Source of the DNA: Dinochytrium kinnereticum | Taxonomy: Eukaryota > Chytridiomycota > Chytridiomycetes > Chytridiales > Chytridiaceae | Assembly (NCBI GenBank): GCA_027604005.1 | Contig: JADGJT010000089.1 | Span: forward strand, 3,721-67,720 | Direction: 5' to 3' | DNA length: 64,000 nucleotides | Shown here: piece after piece, positions 61,266 to 64,000 of the stretch | How positions within the stretch are numbered: the first letter of the stretch is position 1 | Layout of the letters: each line of letters opens with the position of its first letter | Position numbers and translations under genes: made by a program | The notes under the pieces: model-generated | What the model was told of the DNA's origin: nothing | The model's input: only the letters and a program-made list of their open reading frames with translations | Databases searched by the model: none

Positions 61266-61313
61266 GTAAATATATATATAAGAAATATTTTTTCAGAAAA
61301 AAAAAAATTGGCA

Positions 61314-63238
61314 CTAAGGTCCCATATCAGAATTTGGAAGCCTGGGTAAGATGCCGTTGTTCGATAATCCCTCGGAAAGAAGCAGCTCCAATCTCGTGGC
61401 GCTCGCGATTGCGTCCTTAGACATTTTGGGTATATATACCTCTAATATGTAGATATAGAGCTTTACAGCCTGCCTATCGAACTCCATGGAGAAATGAGTT
61501 CCTGCGACCTAGTTATGAATTAATGGACGTTCGTCATCACATCGATAAAAACCTCAAAAAAAGTATGGAGAATCATGGGGGTAATTATTCTAGGCTTCAA
61601 TGCCAAGATACTGGCAACCCACTGCCATCCGAAGTCCAATCCATATATATTTTTTACTTCCATGACATTAGATAAGTTATAAAACATAAGCCCTACCATT
61701 TTTTGCCTGGACAATTCCTCCATACAATGCAATCATGCCGCACATGCGTTCGTTGTACTGATCTTGACTTTCAAAATTCCCATCAGAATCTTTTTTGTAC
61801 CCCATGCACTTTGCGTAATCTTCGGCCGATTCATCCTAGATTATTAGGTATAAAGTCTTTAGACGGTTTAAATGTTACCGATTTCTTTTTTGGATAATGG
61901 GGAATTAAATACGGGCACTTTTTCATCAATCTCCCAAGCAATATGGTCAAAAAGGGTGGATGAATTTCGTAAAGCATAGCACAAACTAATGCCAGTGGGT
62001 AAGCTTTTACTCGCTGGACTGAGACTTCAGTCTCTGCTTGTTTCTGCATAAAAATTAGGGACATTCTTAAAGATGATTACGGCTACTCACACATATGGCC
62101 TTTCCAAGAAAATCCATTAATACTGACGATAAGGCATCGGAATGCTCTTTACCTTTTTTGATGGTCTCGCTCAATTTTTTGGTCTATCAATATTAGTTTT
62201 ATGAAACAAGTTTTCAACCAACAATCGAAAGGATCTTGCTCCTACTGTTGGTCAACTGTCCCACTGATCTTGTTAGCTCCATACGCAGAGGAAATAATAA
62301 AGTGCGTGCAATGGTAGGATTTTGAAACATTGGACGAAACTCTCTCTTTATCCTCTACAGAGTTATAGGAATTTCAAAGTTACTCTTTATCACCTTCACT
62401 TTTTCAATACATATATTCGCAAATAGCTTGCTATCATAGGGAGGGGACTCTGGCTCTCTTGACTTCAAAGTTAATTAACCAAAGGGTACTAGCTCGCAAG
62501 AATTCGCTTGATAATACCTTGATTGCAGCTGGAGCTGGTTTTTGTGATGCCCCTGATGGTGGTAGTGTTACTGATGAGACGACAGGCGCAATACTGTCTG
62601 TGCCTTTGCTAGAGGTTTGAGGTTGCTCCTTTTTTTGGACTCCAAAGGAATGTTAGAGTATTCAACAGGAAAATCACAGTACCTGGAGCTGGGATATTCG
62701 TTGACTTTGGAATGGGCTGATTCTCTTTTAAAGGGGTGACTTGTATGGATTTTATCGAAGATTCAACCGCCTTTAAGTAGGATAAATTTCAGGCCATTCA
62801 AGCTAGATACCATACACTAAACATGCTCTGGTTTTTTCCAACGAAATTATCTTTCATGGTCTGAAGCTGTAGTTTCCTTACTCAAATTAAGCGATGTTTT
62901 GAGAAAAAGGATACCTAGAATCGGTTTTTTGGCTTGGCATAACTTTTGAAGCATGCCTAACATCAAGCTGTCCAAGAGCAGGCTCTGATATAGTTAAGGA
63001 TTGGAATGCTTCGCATGTCATTTGTTCGAGCTACATGTGAGGACAGAAATAGGGCACAACTTGGTACCTTCAGTACATGCTCCAGTGTTTGGCGTTTTAA
63101 CAGTTGCCTCGAATAGTCCTCCGTTACTTTTACGGCTGATACAAATGCATCCCTCATGCCCTGAGTAATAGCCTTCGCAGATGTTGTCTCAACATTCTCA
63201 AATTGTCTCGCCTCCTCGACACCCAGGTCAATTTTCAT
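61314..63238 (-). CDS. GLE1: mRNA export factor GLE1
   Basis: Activates the DEAD-box ATPase DBP5 at the cytoplasmic face of the nuclear pore. Starts MKIDLGVEEARQFENVETTS. A coiled helical N-terminal half is followed by the conserved C-terminal domain. The latter shows YPLALVCAMLYEIHPPFLTI, RLMKKCPYLIPHYPKKK (matching the 'KKCPY..P.YP' landmark), GLMFYNLSNV, FGWQWVASILALKPRIITPM and HTFFEVFIDVM, then LYIYILEVYIPKMSKDAIAS and RLELLLSEGLSNNG, stopping at 61314. These follow human GLE1 in order (GHGWRWLA.ILN-type, DYFPRIEAI-type). Several introns lie in the middle section (about 61900-62900), whose exact exons I did not resolve. Confidence 0.85.
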
Positions 63239-63394
63239 TATTTGTTCTTACAAAAAAAAAACGTAATTCTTTATATGAGTTTATTCAATAACAATTCTTC
63301 AACTAGAGTTATCGAACGGCGTAATTCCTCGGCGAACAATCTATTATAAGCAGCAAAGGTGGGTTGAAAGATTAGAAAAATCATAATATACTTC

Positions 63395-63863
63395 TCAGAC
63401 ATCGAATGTCTCAGGGGATGAGATCAAAGATTTTTGAAAGGAGACAGAAACCGAACAACAAGGCCAACTAAATATACCTCTTCAGGCACAGGAATGTTTC
63501 TTTCCCATTTCGAACCACCATGCGAAGTAGGGCCTAGGAGTGTGAAAAAAAAGATTAAGGAAGTAGGCCGCCTACTGATGTATGGCTGCGGATGGCTGTA
63601 CTTCGCCAACAAATGCTCCGTTTGCGTGATTAAACCCTCAATCTCCAACGGGTTCCGAACATTCCTCTTTGAATCATAAAATCCCCGAATCATGACGGCT
63701 TTCTCCCTGAACTCTTCCTTCTGCCAGAACCAATCTTGTGCAAGCTTGAGCGAGCGCTTATACAGGCGCCGTATCCGTTGGCTATGCGAAAGGGGCTCTA
63801 CCTGTGCTCTGTTAGCAGGCCATTCATGATCATCATCCTCACTGGCAAGCGAAGAGGAATCAT
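63395..63863 (-). CDS. NDUFB9: NADH dehydrogenase (complex I) B22 subunit, LYR family
   Basis: Accessory subunit of mitochondrial complex I. Exon 1 (63843-63863) codes MIPLRLP and splices in phase 0 over a 41-nt intron to VEPLSHSQRIRRLYKRSLKL (from 63801). This holds the LYK/LYR motif, followed by AQDWFWQKEEFREKAVMIRG and LAKYSHPQPYIS, where HPQPY is the B22 hallmark. A further intron (about 63540-63583) leads to PTSHGGSKWERNIPVPEE, again family-typical. The end is uncertain: splicing near 63476 to about 63410 gives TFDV and a stop at 63395. About 115-125 residues, close to fungal homologues. No cleavable presequence is expected for this subunit. Confidence 0.85.
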
Positions 63864-64000
63864 TGTAGGTAGCACACAGTAATTTTTTTTCCAGATTGGT
63901 CGTTATGTATGGGTCAAAAATGAAACGCTTTCTTCAATATTTCGCTAGCAAACGCTTGCGTCAAAAAATTGAATAAGGTCTTAAGCCCTTAATAATATTT
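63864..64000. other. Right edge, NDUFB9 upstream region
   Basis: AT-rich, with no exon I can support. It probably contains the NDUFB9 promoter. Confidence 0.4.

Overview
The window reads as nuclear DNA from a compact, intron-rich eukaryote, most likely a zoosporic (flagellated) early-diverging fungus of chytrid type. The reasons are: genes broken by many short GT-AG introns (mostly about 40-120 nt, T-rich, with CTAAC/CTGAT-like branch sites); intergenic gaps often under 150 bp; fungal-type proteins (a CMK1-like CaM kinase, RPS0, tau138); and a CFAP210 gene, which codes for an axonemal doublet-microtubule protein and is expected only in a lineage with motile flagella. BRCA2 with many BRC repeats and a candidate augmin subunit (HAUS4) also fit a lineage that kept ancestral opisthokont genes. 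The species cannot be named from the sequence alone. I see no prokaryotic, viral, CRISPR or transposon genes.

Layout. 1-9022: a very long coiled-coil protein gene (+), running off the left edge, with T-rich introns, purine-rich exons and an internal repeat of about 91 residues. 9355-15953: a BRCA2 homologue (-) with about eight BRC-like repeats, helical and OB domains, and an extra C-terminal region. 16432-27895: a run of four minus-strand genes: SEC1/Munc18, MED14, a CaM-kinase and TRM13. 28609-36443: RPL27 (+), HAUS4 candidate (-), FUBP-like KH protein (+), UFD1 (-), DNA polymerase eta (+). 37045-46066: a cyclin and the large TFIIIC subunit (tau138), which carries an internal PHD finger (both +). 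46506-48569: an uncharacterised ATP-grasp-like protein (-). 49443-52777: THOC3/TEX1 and RPS0 (+). 53150-55475: a USP10/UBP3 deubiquitinase (-). 55825-59536: CFAP210, ENY2/SUS1 and a DHHC palmitoyltransferase (+). 59735-63863: YPT1/RAB1, RRP15, GLE1 and NDUFB9 (all -).

The content is mostly housekeeping: transcription and mRNA export (MED14, TFIIIC, THOC3, ENY2, GLE1, FUBP-like), translation and ribosome assembly (RPL27, RPS0, RRP15, TRM13), genome maintenance (BRCA2, pol eta, with UFD1 next to it), ubiquitin handling (UFD1, USP10), secretion (SEC1, YPT1) and the cell cycle or microtubules (cyclin, HAUS4, CFAP210). Several genes were found only by chaining short exons by hand using splice sites and reading phase (RRP15, CFAP210 exon 1, THOC3 exon 1, NDUFB9 exon 1, the kinase microexon). 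No single new defence or mobile system is visible. The most unusual items are the PHD finger inside TFIIIC, the BRCA2 architecture, the HAUS4 candidate sharing a 35-bp divergent start region, the conserved but unassigned ATP-grasp-like protein, and matching (GGAT)n tracts upstream of both ribosomal protein genes.
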